Positions 40,133 to 49,396 of a stretch of DNA of 64,000 nt are shown here, piece by piece; positions within the stretch are counted from its first letter, which is position 1, and every line of letters begins with the position of its first letter. The translations under genes and the position numbers were made by a program. The stretch spans positions 1,837,501 through 1,901,500 of the forward strand of contig NZ_CP083956.1 in the NCBI RefSeq assembly GCF_006442795.2, in the 5' to 3' direction. This DNA is from Mesorhizobium sp. B1-1-8 (GTDB taxonomy: Bacteria; Pseudomonadota; Alphaproteobacteria; Rhizobiales; Rhizobiaceae). Below the pieces are notes generated by a model. That model searched no databases, was not told the DNA's origin, and saw only the letters and a program-made list of their open reading frames with translations.

Positions 40133-40801
40133 TCAAAACACCAGCCGGTAGCCGAGGAACCGCTTGGAATCGATCGGATCGTGACCGAGCCGTTCGCGCA
40201 GTTTCTTGCGCAGCTTCGAGATGTGGCTTTCCACCACGTTCTCCTCGACCTCGTCGTCGAAGATGCCGTAGATGGCGTTGAACACCTGCGTCTTGGTCAC
40301 GCGCCGGCCGCGGTTGCTGGCCAGGTATTCAAGGATGCGCCGTTCGCGGCGCGGCAGCGGCAGCGGCTCGCCGTCGATCTCCGGGTCGCGGCCGTCCATG
40401 AAAATGCGCATGGCGCCGACTTCGGTGTACGCCGCTTCCTCATGGGCACGGCGACGGATGGCGCTGATGCGGGCCAGGATCTCGCGGATGTGGACGGGTT
40501 TGCGCACGACGTCGTCGACGCCGCTTTCGAACAGCCGCAGCGTATGTTCCAGCGAGTGCTGTTCGCTGAGCGCGATCACCGGCGCGCCGGTGCGGTCGCG
40601 GATCTGGCGCGGCGAGATGGCGCCTTCGCGGCAATCGCCGATGAGGAAAGCCCTGACCGATCTCAGATCGGTGTCGGCGGCGGAACTCACCCACTCGCCG
40701 AATTCGCCTGGCGCGAAGCCCGCTGTGGCCACCCCCTCGCGATCGAAAAGCGAGCTATAGCCCTCTGTTACGAGCTCTCGCTCATCAACGATCACGATCA
40801 T
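40133..40801 (-). CDS. rem: OmpR-type transcriptional regulator of motility, Rem/FtcR-like
   Basis: A 222-residue regulator. The N-terminal half is an atypical receiver ([28 protein letters not shown] at the usual phospho-acceptor region; [11 protein letters not shown] with the conserved lysine). The C-terminal half is a winged helix ([20 protein letters not shown], then [17 protein letters not shown]). In rhizobia Rem activates flagellar genes in exponential growth; FtcR is the Brucella counterpart. It sits just upstream of flgE as its own unit with GGAGG before the ATG. A likely candidate to bind the flagellar element described here. Confidence 0.88.
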   Translation of the reverse strand: MIVIVDERELVTEGYSSLFDREGVATAGFAPGEFGEWVSSAADTDLRSVRAFLIGDCREGAISPRQIRDRTGAPVIALSEQHSLEHTLRLFESGVDDVVRKPVHIREILARISAIRRRAHEEAAYTEVGAMRIFMDGRDPEIDGEPLPLPRRERRILEYLASNRGRRVTKTQVFNAIYGIFDDEVEENVVESHISKLRKKLRERLGHDPIDSKRFLGYRLVF

Positions 40802-41024
40802 CGGCCCGCCCTCCGAATCATTTCATTTGCCCCGTGCGGAAAGCGGTATCCGGTGCCGTGAATCGTGGAAAACCGTCATTTCTTGTAGCTATTTTCTTGG
40901 GAGTTTTTTTGGGAGCCGTAATAAAAGCGGTCATGCGGGTGTAATGGCGACTGCAATTCGCCGGCGATGCCGGGCCGGCACGTACACCCCAAGACGGTGG
41001 TTCGGTTACCGATATGAGTAGCAA

Positions 41025-41621
41025 CTATTGGTTGCAGAAGGCGGCGGCGTTGGGCGTCCATTTGCCGAAGCCGGTGGCGACCATGTTGGCGATTACGCGG
41101 CAGACATAGACCTTCTGGGCGGGGTCGTTGTCGGGACCGGCATGGTAGCGGGCGACGGCCATCGACCAGGTCATATGGCGGGCATGGAGGCTGACCAGGA
41201 AGCGCGCCGCGTAGTCGACATTCTGGTGCGGATCGAGCATGTCGGCGATGCTGCGGAAATGATCGCCGTGATAGCGATGGTTGATCTGCATGCAGCCGAG
41301 GTCGATCAAGGTCTTGCCCGCGCGGCGAGCGTTCTCGAAGGTGGCGAGGGCTTCGCCACGGCTGCGCGGGAAGACGGCTTTTCCTTCTATATTCAAGGCG
41401 TTGGGCTGAAGGCTGCCCTTTACTCCGGTCTCGGTCAGCCCGACCGCATAGAGGATTCCCGCCGGCACGCCATAGCGATCGGCGGCGCGCAGGATCTCAG
41501 GCTCGCAAGGGTTGGTGGCCGCGATGGCGGCGCCGGCGCCGAGGCTAGATATACATATCGTCGCCAGCGCACTCGCGAGGAGGCGAAGCCGCGCGGCCGA
41601 ATTCCTGTGGGCCATTGCCAT
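41025..41621 (-). CDS. Lytic transglycosylase-like protein (SLT fold), flagellar operon
   Basis: About 198 residues. The ATG at 41621 (GGAGG four bases upstream; 41615 and 41624 are alternatives) gives a signal peptide (RLRLLASALATICISSLGAG, then AAIA). The SLT domain has YGVPAGILYAVGLTETGVKG (the catalytic glutamate is in TETG), then LIDLGCMQINHRYHG and a C-terminal AVARYHAGPDND. It probably opens the peptidoglycan for rod assembly, substituting for the muramidase half missing from FlgJ. Its first 77 bases overlap the 3' end of motD in another frame. Confidence 0.82.
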   Translation of the reverse strand: MAMAHRNSAARLRLLASALATICISSLGAGAAIAATNPCEPEILRAADRYGVPAGILYAVGLTETGVKGSLQPNALNIEGKAVFPRSRGEALATFENARRAGKTLIDLGCMQINHRYHGDHFRSIADMLDPHQNVDYAARFLVSLHARHMTWSMAVARYHAGPDNDPAQKVYVCRVIANMVATGFGKWTPNAAAFCNQ

Positions 41622-42909
41622 CATTCCTCCCCGGTTGCCGGTCGCCGCCGCTGTTGCCGCCCGAGCTCCCCGGCTGGAAGGAGGGCTGATCGCGGCTTGT
41701 CGACATCGGCAACGCGCTGTTTGCGTCGATGCGATTAGCAGCATGCACCGCTATCGAAGGTTGCAGGATGGTGACATGATTGACGTCGAAGCCGAGACCG
41801 CGAAGCGACTTGATGATGGCATCGCTGTCGGTGGTGAGACGGCGATATGCCTCATGGGTCTCGGGCTTCATCTCGATCGAAAGCTGCTCTCCGGAAAGCC
41901 GCAGGCTGGCGGTCACCGTGCCGAGCTCGGCCGGATGAAGCTCGATCTTCAGGACATGTGTCGGAACGGCAACAGCATTGGTCGCCTGCGAGGCTACCGA
42001 GGCGTTTGAAAACGCCTGCTGGACGCCCGTGTCCGAAGCGATCGCGTCAACAAGCGCCGATGCCGTCTGGCTCATGGGATTTTGCGCAGGCGCAGGGAAG
42101 CTCTGCTGGCTGACCACCTCCGTGCGCGTGGCGGACGGCTTGACCTGACCGGCCTGCGCGACGGACTGGCCAGCCTGCGCGATCTTCGACGCCGGGCGCC
42201 AGGGTTGCGGTGACGATACGGCATCAGCGTGCGTCCGATCGGCCGGCATCAGCAAGGCGGAGTTGTCACGGCGGCCGGGAAATTCGAGGCCCGGTCCGGC
42301 GCTTGCCGGTTTCTGCCCGAAATCGGGTCCGGAGGTGTCGGCCGCGATCGCCGCGCGACCGGATCGCAGCCGCGGTTCAGCGGCCGTGGAATCGTCCGTC
42401 GCTGGCCGCTTGGCCGAATGGTAGCGCGGGTCCGGTGATGCCGATCTGCCGAGGCCCTGTAGCTCTTCCTGCCCCCCGGCGGTGGAGTCCCCGTTGCCCC
42501 TGGCCGGCGACGCCGCGAAATGCCTGGCGTCGCTCAGCGCCATCAGCAAAGGCAGGCGGTCCTGGAGCGGTGCGGCATCGGTGACGGCCCCCGCATCGGC
42601 ACCGGCCGCGACCTTCAGCCGATCGGCTTCGCCTTTCGTGGTCTTTCCCGCGACCGGCTTCTGCGACACCGCCTGTCCCTGCGCATCCTGGTCGAGTTCC
42701 GCTTTGCCCGGATGGGGGGCGGCGCGCCTGGCCTGAGGCGCGTCCGTTGGCGCGAGGGGAGCTGGGCGCTTGCCCGGCGGCTGAACCGGATTTTCGCCGT
42801 GCACCATCTCGTCGAAACCCTGGTCCTTCTCTTTGCCGCCGGCGGCGTGCTGCTTCGACTGGGCAGGGGCGGAAGCAAATCCCGGCAGGGCCTGGCTGAC
42901 GCTGGTCAT
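41545..42909 (-). CDS. motD: Flagellar hook-length control protein FliK/MotD
   Basis: A 454-residue proline/alanine/glutamine-rich protein with a low-complexity N-terminal two-thirds. The C-terminal FliK-type domain includes THVLKIELHPAELGTVTASL (about residues 330-349) and LSIEMKPETHEAYRRLTTDS. In Sinorhizobium the motD product is the hook-length control protein (renamed FliK). The start overlaps the motC stop by four bases; the C-terminal tail overlaps the next gene by 77 bases. Confidence 0.88.
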   Translation of the reverse strand: MTSVSQALPGFASAPAQSKQHAAGGKEKDQGFDEMVHGENPVQPPGKRPAPLAPTDAPQARRAAPHPGKAELDQDAQGQAVSQKPVAGKTTKGEADRLKVAAGADAGAVTDAAPLQDRLPLLMALSDARHFAASPARGNGDSTAGGQEELQGLGRSASPDPRYHSAKRPATDDSTAAEPRLRSGRAAIAADTSGPDFGQKPASAGPGLEFPGRRDNSALLMPADRTHADAVSSPQPWRPASKIAQAGQSVAQAGQVKPSATRTEVVSQQSFPAPAQNPMSQTASALVDAIASDTGVQQAFSNASVASQATNAVAVPTHVLKIELHPAELGTVTASLRLSGEQLSIEMKPETHEAYRRLTTDSDAIIKSLRGLGFDVNHVTILQPSIAVHAANRIDANSALPMSTSRDQPSFQPGSSGGNSGGDRQPGRNDGNGPQEFGRAASPPRECAGDDMYI

Positions 42910-44336
42910 TTGGGAGCGGCTCCGAGTAGCTGGTCGATCTGGTCGAGCTGGCGGCGCGCGCTGATCATCGCGGCGTCGGTGAGGTCGTGCGGATCAAGGC
43001 CCGAGCCGGCGGCCGGCGCCGATGCAGGCACCACAGCTGCCGCATCGGCCTGTGCCGCAACGGTGGCTGCTGCTTTGGCGGATGATGGTGCCGTGGCCGG
43101 CGGGGCCGGCGGTCCCACTGCCGGCGCGTCTTTCGCGGGGTCGGCCAATGCCGCGACCGCGGGTTGTTCGGATATCGCGCCTTCCACCGGCGGCAAGGCA
43201 TCGGCGTCAGCCTGGCTCGCCGACGCAGCCTCGGCAGAGGCCTTGTCGGCTTTGGCGGAGCCGGCCGGCGCGGCTTCATCTTTGGCCGTCGGCGGCACCG
43301 GCGCCACGACCTCACCGGCGACGGCTTGCACGGCATCGAGCAGGGCGCGGTCGCTTTCGGAGAGCTTGCCGCGGTCGATCCTGCCGAGCTTGGCGCGCAC
43401 GTCGTCGATGGTCGGCGACGTCACCGTCGACAGGCTCGAATAGAGCTGGGCGCGTGGGTCTTCCTGATTGCCAACACCGTTGCGGCCTTGCTCGGCGCGG
43501 GTCGAAGCGAAGGCGGAGAGGTCCGCCAGTCCGTCGATCGCGGCGCGGCGGGCGATGCGCAGATAGATCACCTTCTCACGCTCGGGATCCATCATGGCGG
43601 TGATGTCGGCGAGCTTGTCCTGGCTGATCGACATATGCAGTGCGATGACGCCCGAGACGAAGGAATCGGCGAACTGGCTGGCGTATGGCGAGTAGAGATA
43701 GGCCGCCACATACTGGGTCGAGGCGAGCGCAAAGCGCGCGGCATCGCCTTGCGTCGCGGCGATGCCGATCGAACGGCGAAGCGCCGCCTCCTCGACCAGC
43801 GTGCCGGGGCTGAGCAGGCGGGCCTCGTCGAGCAAGGTCAGCGCCGCGACCGGCTCATCGGTCGCAAGCAGCGAACCCTTGACCAGGGCCAGGAAGGCGC
43901 CGAGATCGCTCGGCACGCTCATCGGGTCGATCGGCCTCAGGATTTCGATGGCGGCGTGCGGCTGACCGTTCAGATAGGCGACGATGCCTTTGGCGATGGC
44001 AAGGTTTTGCGGGTCGGTCGCGGCGCGCGAAGCCGCGGCCTCGACGGTGACCGGATTGCCGCCGCTCATGCCGTAAACCAGCAGAGCGCGGAAATTCTTC
44101 GGGTCCTTGAAATCCTCGGCATCGGCTGCACGAAGCCTGGCATCGGTCATTTCGAGGAGCTTGGCCTGCATCGGCAATGCGGCGTGGTCGCCGCCGGCGA
44201 TGCGATCCTGGATCAGCTGCAGCGAACGCACCAGCTGGTAGGGCTGCAACGCGTCCTGCGCGAAAGCCGCCGATGGCGGCCCGGCGGCAAGCAGCAACAG
44301 GCCGACGGCGCGGCCGATGGCGGCTTTGCCCCTCAT
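42906..44336 (-). CDS. motC: Periplasmic motor protein MotC
   Basis: A 476-residue exported protein with signal peptide (MRGKAAIGRAVGLLLLAAGP, then AAFAQ), a helical-repeat region typical of MotC (PYQLVRSLQLIQDRIAGGDH and YLNGQPHAAIEILRPIDPMS) and a long Ala/Pro/Lys-rich disordered stretch (about 370-450). MotC is a rhizobial periplasmic partner of MotB that modulates motor speed. Four-base overlaps couple it to motB and motD. Confidence 0.9.
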   Translation of the reverse strand: MRGKAAIGRAVGLLLLAAGPPSAAFAQDALQPYQLVRSLQLIQDRIAGGDHAALPMQAKLLEMTDARLRAADAEDFKDPKNFRALLVYGMSGGNPVTVEAAASRAATDPQNLAIAKGIVAYLNGQPHAAIEILRPIDPMSVPSDLGAFLALVKGSLLATDEPVAALTLLDEARLLSPGTLVEEAALRRSIGIAATQGDAARFALASTQYVAAYLYSPYASQFADSFVSGVIALHMSISQDKLADITAMMDPEREKVIYLRIARRAAIDGLADLSAFASTRAEQGRNGVGNQEDPRAQLYSSLSTVTSPTIDDVRAKLGRIDRGKLSESDRALLDAVQAVAGEVVAPVPPTAKDEAAPAGSAKADKASAEAASASQADADALPPVEGAISEQPAVAALADPAKDAPAVGPPAPPATAPSSAKAAATVAAQADAAAVVPASAPAAGSGLDPHDLTDAAMISARRQLDQIDQLLGAAPK

Positions 44337-45763
44337 CCGCCGCTCGCCATCAGGATCTCGATGCGGCGGTTCGCCGCCGCCATCGGATCGGAAGCGATCT
44401 TGGGCTGGCGGTCGGCGAAACCCGCGACCTCGGTGATGCGGCTTTCGTCGACACCGCCGCGCACGAGCATGTAATAGGCCGAGTGGGCGCGCGCGGTCGA
44501 CAGCCGCCAATTGTCGTAGGTGTCGCTGCGGAACGGCCGCGCATCGGTATGGCCGCCGATGGTGATGGTGCCCTTCTTCTCGTTGATGATGTGGCCGATC
44601 TTTTCCATCGCCAGCACCAGCTCGCGACGCGGCACGGCCGAGCCGATCTCGAACATGCCGAAATCGAGCTGGTCGGTGATCGAGATGACGACGCCCTTGT
44701 CGGTGGCCTCGACGGAGACGCCGTCCGCCAGCTTTTCACCCGGCGCGAAGGCCTTGGCCAGCTCCTGCTTGATCTCGGCGGCGGTCTGCAGGGCGGCGCT
44801 GGTCGGAGCTTTCTCGCCTTTGTCGGCGGCCTTGTCCGCTTCAGCCTTTGCCGCCCCAGCCTTGTCCCCCTCGGTCTTTGCGGCTTCGGATTTCGCGGCA
44901 TCGCCAGTGGCGGCCTCGACTTCGGCCTTTTCGCCCGAAGCCTGGCCGCCCTTGACCTTTTCGCCACCGGCTTTCCCAGCCTTGGCATCGGCCGCGGCGG
45001 CAATCCCGGCATTCGGCTTTGCCGGCGTCGCCGATGGCTCAGGCGACGCGGCCGTCGGCGGTGGGGAAGGCGGAACGGTCTTGATCTTCGGCACCGCGAC
45101 CAAGGCGACCTTGTCGCCGGGCTTGGCCGGATCGCCCTCGACCTTGGCGCGCGCGGCGCTGGCTTCGGCCTCGGGGGTAACCACCTGCTGCGACCAGAAA
45201 TCCGGCGCGAACGGATCGCGATAGGATTCGCCACCGGAAGCGCCGGTCGCCGGACCGGCGTTCTGCGCGCCGCCTTCGCCCTTGGCGCTGACGTTCTGCA
45301 TGACGCTGGTATCGGTGGCGATCTCGGCAAGCACTGCATAGGGGTCGGCAAACAGATGCTCGTCGGAAAGATCGGACCTCTGCGAGGCTTCCTTCGTCTG
45401 CCGGCGATCGGAGGAGCCGGCGCCGCCCTTGCCGTCCTCACCCGCCTTGCTCGCGCCGTCCTGCGGGTTGTCGGCGGTCAATCCCACCTTGCTTGGGCCG
45501 TCGCCCAAATCCTCCAGGCCCTTGCGGCTGGAGTTGCGATCGATCAGCTCGACCGGGTTGAAGTAGCTGGCAACGGCCGCCTTGGTCTGCTCGTTGGCGG
45601 CGTTGATCAGCCACATGACGAGGAAGAAGCACATCATCGCGGTCATGAAGTCGGCGAAAGCGATCTTCCAGACGCCGCCATGATGGGCCTCGTCGTGACC
45701 GTCGTGATTACGTTTGACGATGATGATTTCGTGGACGCCTTCGCCGTGGCCGACAGCGCTCAT
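44333..45763 (-). CDS. motB: Flagellar motor stator protein MotB
   Basis: A 476-residue stator subunit. The ATG at 45763 is chosen; in-frame codons upstream belong to the preceding gene. The single membrane helix is about residues 34-55 (WKIAFADFMTAMMCFFLVMW) with the proton-carrying aspartate in AFADF. A long Ala/Lys/Glu-rich periplasmic linker (about 240-330) is followed by an OmpA-like peptidoglycan-binding domain (ITIGGHTDARPFRSDTYDNW). Works with MotA, encoded about 15 kb away. Confidence 0.92.
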   Translation of the reverse strand: MSAVGHGEGVHEIIIVKRNHDGHDEAHHGGVWKIAFADFMTAMMCFFLVMWLINAANEQTKAAVASYFNPVELIDRNSSRKGLEDLGDGPSKVGLTADNPQDGASKAGEDGKGGAGSSDRRQTKEASQRSDLSDEHLFADPYAVLAEIATDTSVMQNVSAKGEGGAQNAGPATGASGGESYRDPFAPDFWSQQVVTPEAEASAARAKVEGDPAKPGDKVALVAVPKIKTVPPSPPPTAASPEPSATPAKPNAGIAAAADAKAGKAGGEKVKGGQASGEKAEVEAATGDAAKSEAAKTEGDKAGAAKAEADKAADKGEKAPTSAALQTAAEIKQELAKAFAPGEKLADGVSVEATDKGVVISITDQLDFGMFEIGSAVPRRELVLAMEKIGHIINEKKGTITIGGHTDARPFRSDTYDNWRLSTARAHSAYYMLVRGGVDESRITEVAGFADRQPKIASDPMAAANRRIEILMASGG

Positions 45764-46389
45764 GACAAGACCTCCGACAGCGAAGCCGACCATTCGGCGA
45801 TGCGGGTCTCGAACACCGCTTCATCGATGGTCACGGTAAGGTCGAAAGTCGGAGCCTCGGTGAAATCGAGGTTGGCGGCGCGTGCGCCTATCTCCTCCTT
45901 GAGCGGCTCGAACAGCGAAAGCGGACCACGCACCTTGATGCGCACGGCCTCGCTGTCGGCGACCGCGGCACTGATGGTTCCGGCAAGGGCCGCGAGCGAG
46001 CGCTTTTGCAGGCCGTCGCTGACGATGCCGCCGATGATACGGGCAATCGTGGCGCCGGAGAGTTCGGCGACGCGCGCCTCCATGGCATCTATGTGCGTCG
46101 CCACCGCTGCGCCGAGGTCGCCGCCGAAGCTTTCCAGAAAGGCCTTCGCGGCATCGTCATTGGCCTGCCGCTCGGCCTCGAGCGCCGCCTGATAAGCGAG
46201 CGCAAGGCGAGCCTCGAGCGCGGCTTCGGCGTCGGCCACCGCCTCGGCGATCAGCGCGCCGATGTCGGCCTGCGGCGCCAGCGCGTCGGCCTTGTGCCCG
46301 GTGTCGGATGCCACCGGTGCCTGGCCGGCGCGGGGTGCGGCGAGCGGGCCGAAATCTGGCAGGAGATCGAAGAGCGCTGCGGAAGCCAT
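45760..46389 (-). CDS. fliH: FliH-like export ATPase regulator
   Basis: A 209-residue, alanine-rich, acidic and helical protein (ALIAEAVADAEAALEARLAL in the middle; a C-terminal globular part around ATIARIIGGIVSDGLQKRSL). Its place after fliF, its length and its long helical N-terminus fit FliH, the stator that tethers FliI. Sequence divergence from enteric FliH is large, so the name is inferred. It overlaps motB by four bases. Confidence 0.65.
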   Translation of the reverse strand: MASAALFDLLPDFGPLAAPRAGQAPVASDTGHKADALAPQADIGALIAEAVADAEAALEARLALAYQAALEAERQANDDAAKAFLESFGGDLGAAVATHIDAMEARVAELSGATIARIIGGIVSDGLQKRSLAALAGTISAAVADSEAVRIKVRGPLSLFEPLKEEIGARAANLDFTEAPTFDLTVTIDEAVFETRIAEWSASLSEVLS

Positions 46390-46392
46390 AGC

Positions 46393-48039
46393 CTAACCCG
46401 CGGCTTCGGGGGCGGCCGCCCATTTGCGCAGGATCTGCGCCGTGCGCTCCTCGTTGATGTCGACCATGCGGGCAAGCCGGTCCTGCGGGGCCGGCCTGAT
46501 CTTCTGGCGCAGGTCGTCGAGCGGGCGGGTGCCGGGCAAGGCAGCGGCCGGCGCTTCGGCAGCAATCGCGGCCACCGGGGCCTCAGGCATCGGCAGCGAG
46601 CGCTGGACGTCGTCGAAGCTCGGGCCGGCAATGGCCGCCTGCTTGGCCGGCGCCGTCAGCGCGCTCGCCATCGGCCGCAAGCCGAAGACGGCGATCAGGA
46701 ACACCACGACTATGAAGGCGCCGGCGTTGATGAGGGTACCGGTGTAGGTGCCGATCGAGGCGAGAATGCCAGGCTGCTCGATGGGCTCGCCGTCCAGTCC
46801 GTCGATGAACTCGACCGCCGAGACGTCGATGACGTCGCCGCGCTTGTCGTCGAAGCCGGTCGCCGAGGCGACCATCTTCTGGATATCGGCGACGCGCTTG
46901 GCGATCTGCTCGGGGGTGGCGTCCTTGCCGAGGATGGTCGCCAGGCGCTGCTGGTTGACGACGACGGCGATCGACATCTTGGTCACCGAATAGCCATTGG
47001 AGACGGTGGCGATCTTCTTGGAGTTGATCTCGTAGTTGGTGATCTCTTCCTTGCGGTCGTTCTGCGATGTGGACTGCGGTCCCTCGGTGCTGGTCGTCTG
47101 CGTCTCCGGCAGGTTCTGCTCGACGCTGGTCGGGGTCGAGGCCTGTTTCTGATTGCTGGCCTCGTTGGTGCGCACCGACTGCACCGACCGCTCGACGCGG
47201 GATTCGGGATCGAAGATCGTCTCCTCGGTCTGGCGGGTGTCGGTGTTGACGTCGGCCTTGACGCTGGCGCGGAAATTGTCGGGGCCGAGATAGGGGGTCA
47301 GCGCGCGGCGGATATTGTCGCCGATCTGCGCCTCGACCGTCTGCTCGACGCCGAGCGTGCGGGCCGCGCTGGTGTTGGAGGTATCGTCGCCGGCGGCGAG
47401 CAGATTGCCGTTGGAATCAAGCACCGTGACCTTGTCCGCCGACAGGCCGGGAACCGCCGCGGCAACCAGATGGCGGATCGACATCGCGCTCTTTTCGGCA
47501 TCGACGCCGGCATAGCGGATGACCACCGAAGCGGAGGGCTGCTGCTCGTCGCGGCGGAAATTGGCGCGCTCCGACATGACGATGTGGACGCGCGCCGCCT
47601 TGACGCCGGCAATCGACTGAATGGTGCGTGCGATCTCGCCTTCCAGCGCGCGCACCCGGGTGATCTGCTGCATGAAGGACGTCAGACCGAGCGAGCCGAC
47701 ATTGTCGAAGAGCTCGTAGCCGGCGTTGGCGCTGGTCGGCAGGCCCTTTTCGGCAAGCAGCATGCGGGCCTGCGCGGTGGTGCCGGCCGGCACCAGCACC
47801 GAGGTTCCGTCGGCGCCGACGTCGAAGCCGATGCCGGCCTCGCCCAGCACCAGGCCGATCTGGTTCACGTCGGAGCGATCGAGCCCGACATAGAGCGTCT
47901 CGTAGGCCGGACGGTTGAGATAGACCGAGGCGACGCCGATGACGGCCATCACCAGCGCAGCGATGGCGCCCATTAGGGCGAGACGCCTGACGCCGAAGCT
48001 CTTGAGATTGGCGATGATGCTCTGGATCTGTTCCGGCAC
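46393..48039 (-). CDS. fliF: MS-ring protein FliF
   Basis: A 548-residue protein with an N-terminal membrane helix (LALMGAIAALVMAVIGVASV), two ring-building motif domains (ETLYVGLDRSDVNQIGLVLG, then KVTVLDSNGNLL) and a C-terminal helix (LINAGAFIVVVFLIAVFGLR). Its last residues bind FliG. First gene of the fliF-fliH-motB-motC-motD operon, with the flagellar element upstream. Confidence 0.95.
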   Translation of the reverse strand: MPEQIQSIIANLKSFGVRRLALMGAIAALVMAVIGVASVYLNRPAYETLYVGLDRSDVNQIGLVLGEAGIGFDVGADGTSVLVPAGTTAQARMLLAEKGLPTSANAGYELFDNVGSLGLTSFMQQITRVRALEGEIARTIQSIAGVKAARVHIVMSERANFRRDEQQPSASVVIRYAGVDAEKSAMSIRHLVAAAVPGLSADKVTVLDSNGNLLAAGDDTSNTSAARTLGVEQTVEAQIGDNIRRALTPYLGPDNFRASVKADVNTDTRQTEETIFDPESRVERSVQSVRTNEASNQKQASTPTSVEQNLPETQTTSTEGPQSTSQNDRKEEITNYEINSKKIATVSNGYSVTKMSIAVVVNQQRLATILGKDATPEQIAKRVADIQKMVASATGFDDKRGDVIDVSAVEFIDGLDGEPIEQPGILASIGTYTGTLINAGAFIVVVFLIAVFGLRPMASALTAPAKQAAIAGPSFDDVQRSLPMPEAPVAAIAAEAPAAALPGTRPLDDLRQKIRPAPQDRLARMVDINEERTAQILRKWAAAPEAAG

Positions 48040-48073
48040 GATTCAACTGTCCCCAGCATGACTGTCCGGCGCA

Positions 48074-48100
48074 AGACTAGACCGCGAAGCTTGTGCGAGG
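48074..48100 (-). promoter_or_regulatory. Flagellar operon element upstream of fliF
   Basis: In gene direction: CCTCGCACAAG (48100-48090), ten bases, TAGTCT (48079-48074), ending 34 bases before the fliF ATG. Confidence 0.6.
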
Positions 48101-48166
48101 ATGATAGGGCGTGTCGTCGAATGGCCTCGATATTGCGGGGCCATGGAGGCTTAACCTGACGCAAGC

Positions 48167-48193
48167 AAAAAAGACCGCGCACGAGACGCGGCC
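48167..48193 (-). terminator. Rho-independent terminator of flagellin gene 1
   Basis: On the minus strand GGCCGCG and CGCGGTC pair across a seven-base loop and are followed by TTTTTT (48172-48167). It lies 31 bases after the flagellin stop. Confidence 0.85.
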
Positions 48194-48224
48194 TTTCGAG
48201 GCAAGAGATATTTCAGCCTGGAGA

Positions 48225-49109
48225 TCAGTTCTTGAACAACGCCAGGATCGACTGCGAGTTGCCGTTGGCGATCGACAGCGCCTGGATGCCCAGCTGCTGC
48301 TGCACCTGGAGCGCCTGCAGGCGGGTCGATTCCTTGTTCATGTCGGCATCGACGAGCGCGCCGACGCCCTTGTCGATCGAGTCGCTAAGGTTCGACAGGA
48401 AGCTCTTCTGGGTGTCGATGCGCGACTTGGCGGCGCCGAGATAGGCAGCGCCGGTTCCCAGTTTGGCAAGCGCCGTTTCAACGGAGTCGAGCGCGGTATC
48501 GATGGCGGCGTCGGAAACAGCGGCAGCGCTCGGGTCGAAGAAGGTCGTGGCGAGCAGGCCACCGGCGATGCCGCCGGTGCCGGCCAAGTCGAGGACCTGC
48601 GTGTCGGCAGCCTTGACGGTTATCGTATCGATGGCGACGGTGGTGCCGGTGCGATTGTACGACGCGACGATCTGCAGATCGGACGTGGCAGCAGCGTCGT
48701 TCTGCAGCAGGTTCGAGCCGGCGTAGCTGGCGTTGGTGACCGACGACTTGATCTGGGCCTGGATGGCATTGATTTCGGTGGCGATCTTCTGCTGGTTGTC
48801 CTGGCTGGCGCCGCGGGCGGTGACCAGCTTGGCCTTGATCTCGTCGACCTGGTCCTTGATGTCGGTGATGGCGGTATAGGCGGTATCGACCTTGCCGGCA
48901 CCGAGGCCGAGCGCATCCTGGACGGCCGAGAGCGCCTTGTTGTCGGACTTCATCGACGTGGCGATCGACCAGTAGGCGGCGTTGTCGCTGGCGGTGGCGA
49001 CGCGGTAACCGGTCGAAATACGGGCCTGCGTGGTTTCAAGTTGCTTGTTCGTGGCATTGAGGCTCTGCAACGCCGTCAACGCCGAGGCATTCGTCATGAT
49101 ACTTGCCAA
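48225..49109 (-). CDS. Flagellin 1
   Basis: A 294-residue flagellin, short for the family because the central variable region is small. Conserved ends are ASIMTNASALTALQSLNATN and the C-terminal QALQVQQQLGIQALSIANGN. ISTGYRVATASDNAAYWSIA is the N-terminal helix turn. Secreted through the FlhA/FliPQR gate and polymerised in the filament. Nearly the same as the second flagellin, with most differences in the middle third. Own terminator and 5' region. Confidence 0.95.
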   Translation of the reverse strand: MASIMTNASALTALQSLNATNKQLETTQARISTGYRVATASDNAAYWSIATSMKSDNKALSAVQDALGLGAGKVDTAYTAITDIKDQVDEIKAKLVTARGASQDNQQKIATEINAIQAQIKSSVTNASYAGSNLLQNDAAATSDLQIVASYNRTGTTVAIDTITVKAADTQVLDLAGTGGIAGGLLATTFFDPSAAAVSDAAIDTALDSVETALAKLGTGAAYLGAAKSRIDTQKSFLSNLSDSIDKGVGALVDADMNKESTRLQALQVQQQLGIQALSIANGNSQSILALFKN

Positions 49110-49213
49110 GATACACCCCTTCTCAAAGCAGGCATGCCTCGTGCATGCCGGTCAAACCTTCGGCGGGGGGCGTCATGCCTGTCGACCAACTGGGGTCTGC
49201 CCGTCACAGTGAT

Positions 49214-49223
49214 TGGTTAACCA
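49214..49223. promoter_or_regulatory. TGGTTAACCA palindrome upstream of flagellin 1
   Basis: A perfect 10-bp palindrome 104 bases before the flagellin 1 start. The same GGTTAACC core lies upstream of flagellin 2. It may be a shared activator site. Confidence 0.35.
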
Positions 49224-49337
49224 TAACTAGCGCGACATCCTTAATGGCGCGTTAAAAACGTGCCTCGAGAGCGGGCATTGGTAAGTATTTCACAGTGAAA
49301 AAAGCGATGTTTCGAAAGACGGCGAGGCTCACAAAGC

Positions 49338-49368
49338 AAAAAACGGGCCGCGCTGGTGGCGCGGCCCG
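49338..49368 (-). terminator. Rho-independent terminator of flagellin gene 2
   Basis: On the minus strand, a perfect ten-pair stem CGGGCCGCGC/GCGCGGCCCG with a five-base loop is followed by TTTTTT (49343-49338). It starts 28 bases after the flagellin stop. Confidence 0.92.
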
Positions 49369-49396
49369 ATGCAGATGCCTGAACTGCGGTAGACGA

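Noticed and set aside
46006..47976. A 656-codon open frame on the plus strand opposite fliF and fliH
   Set aside because: It is antisense to two clearly conserved genes; long antisense frames are expected in DNA of this GC content. No motif or ribosome site supports it.
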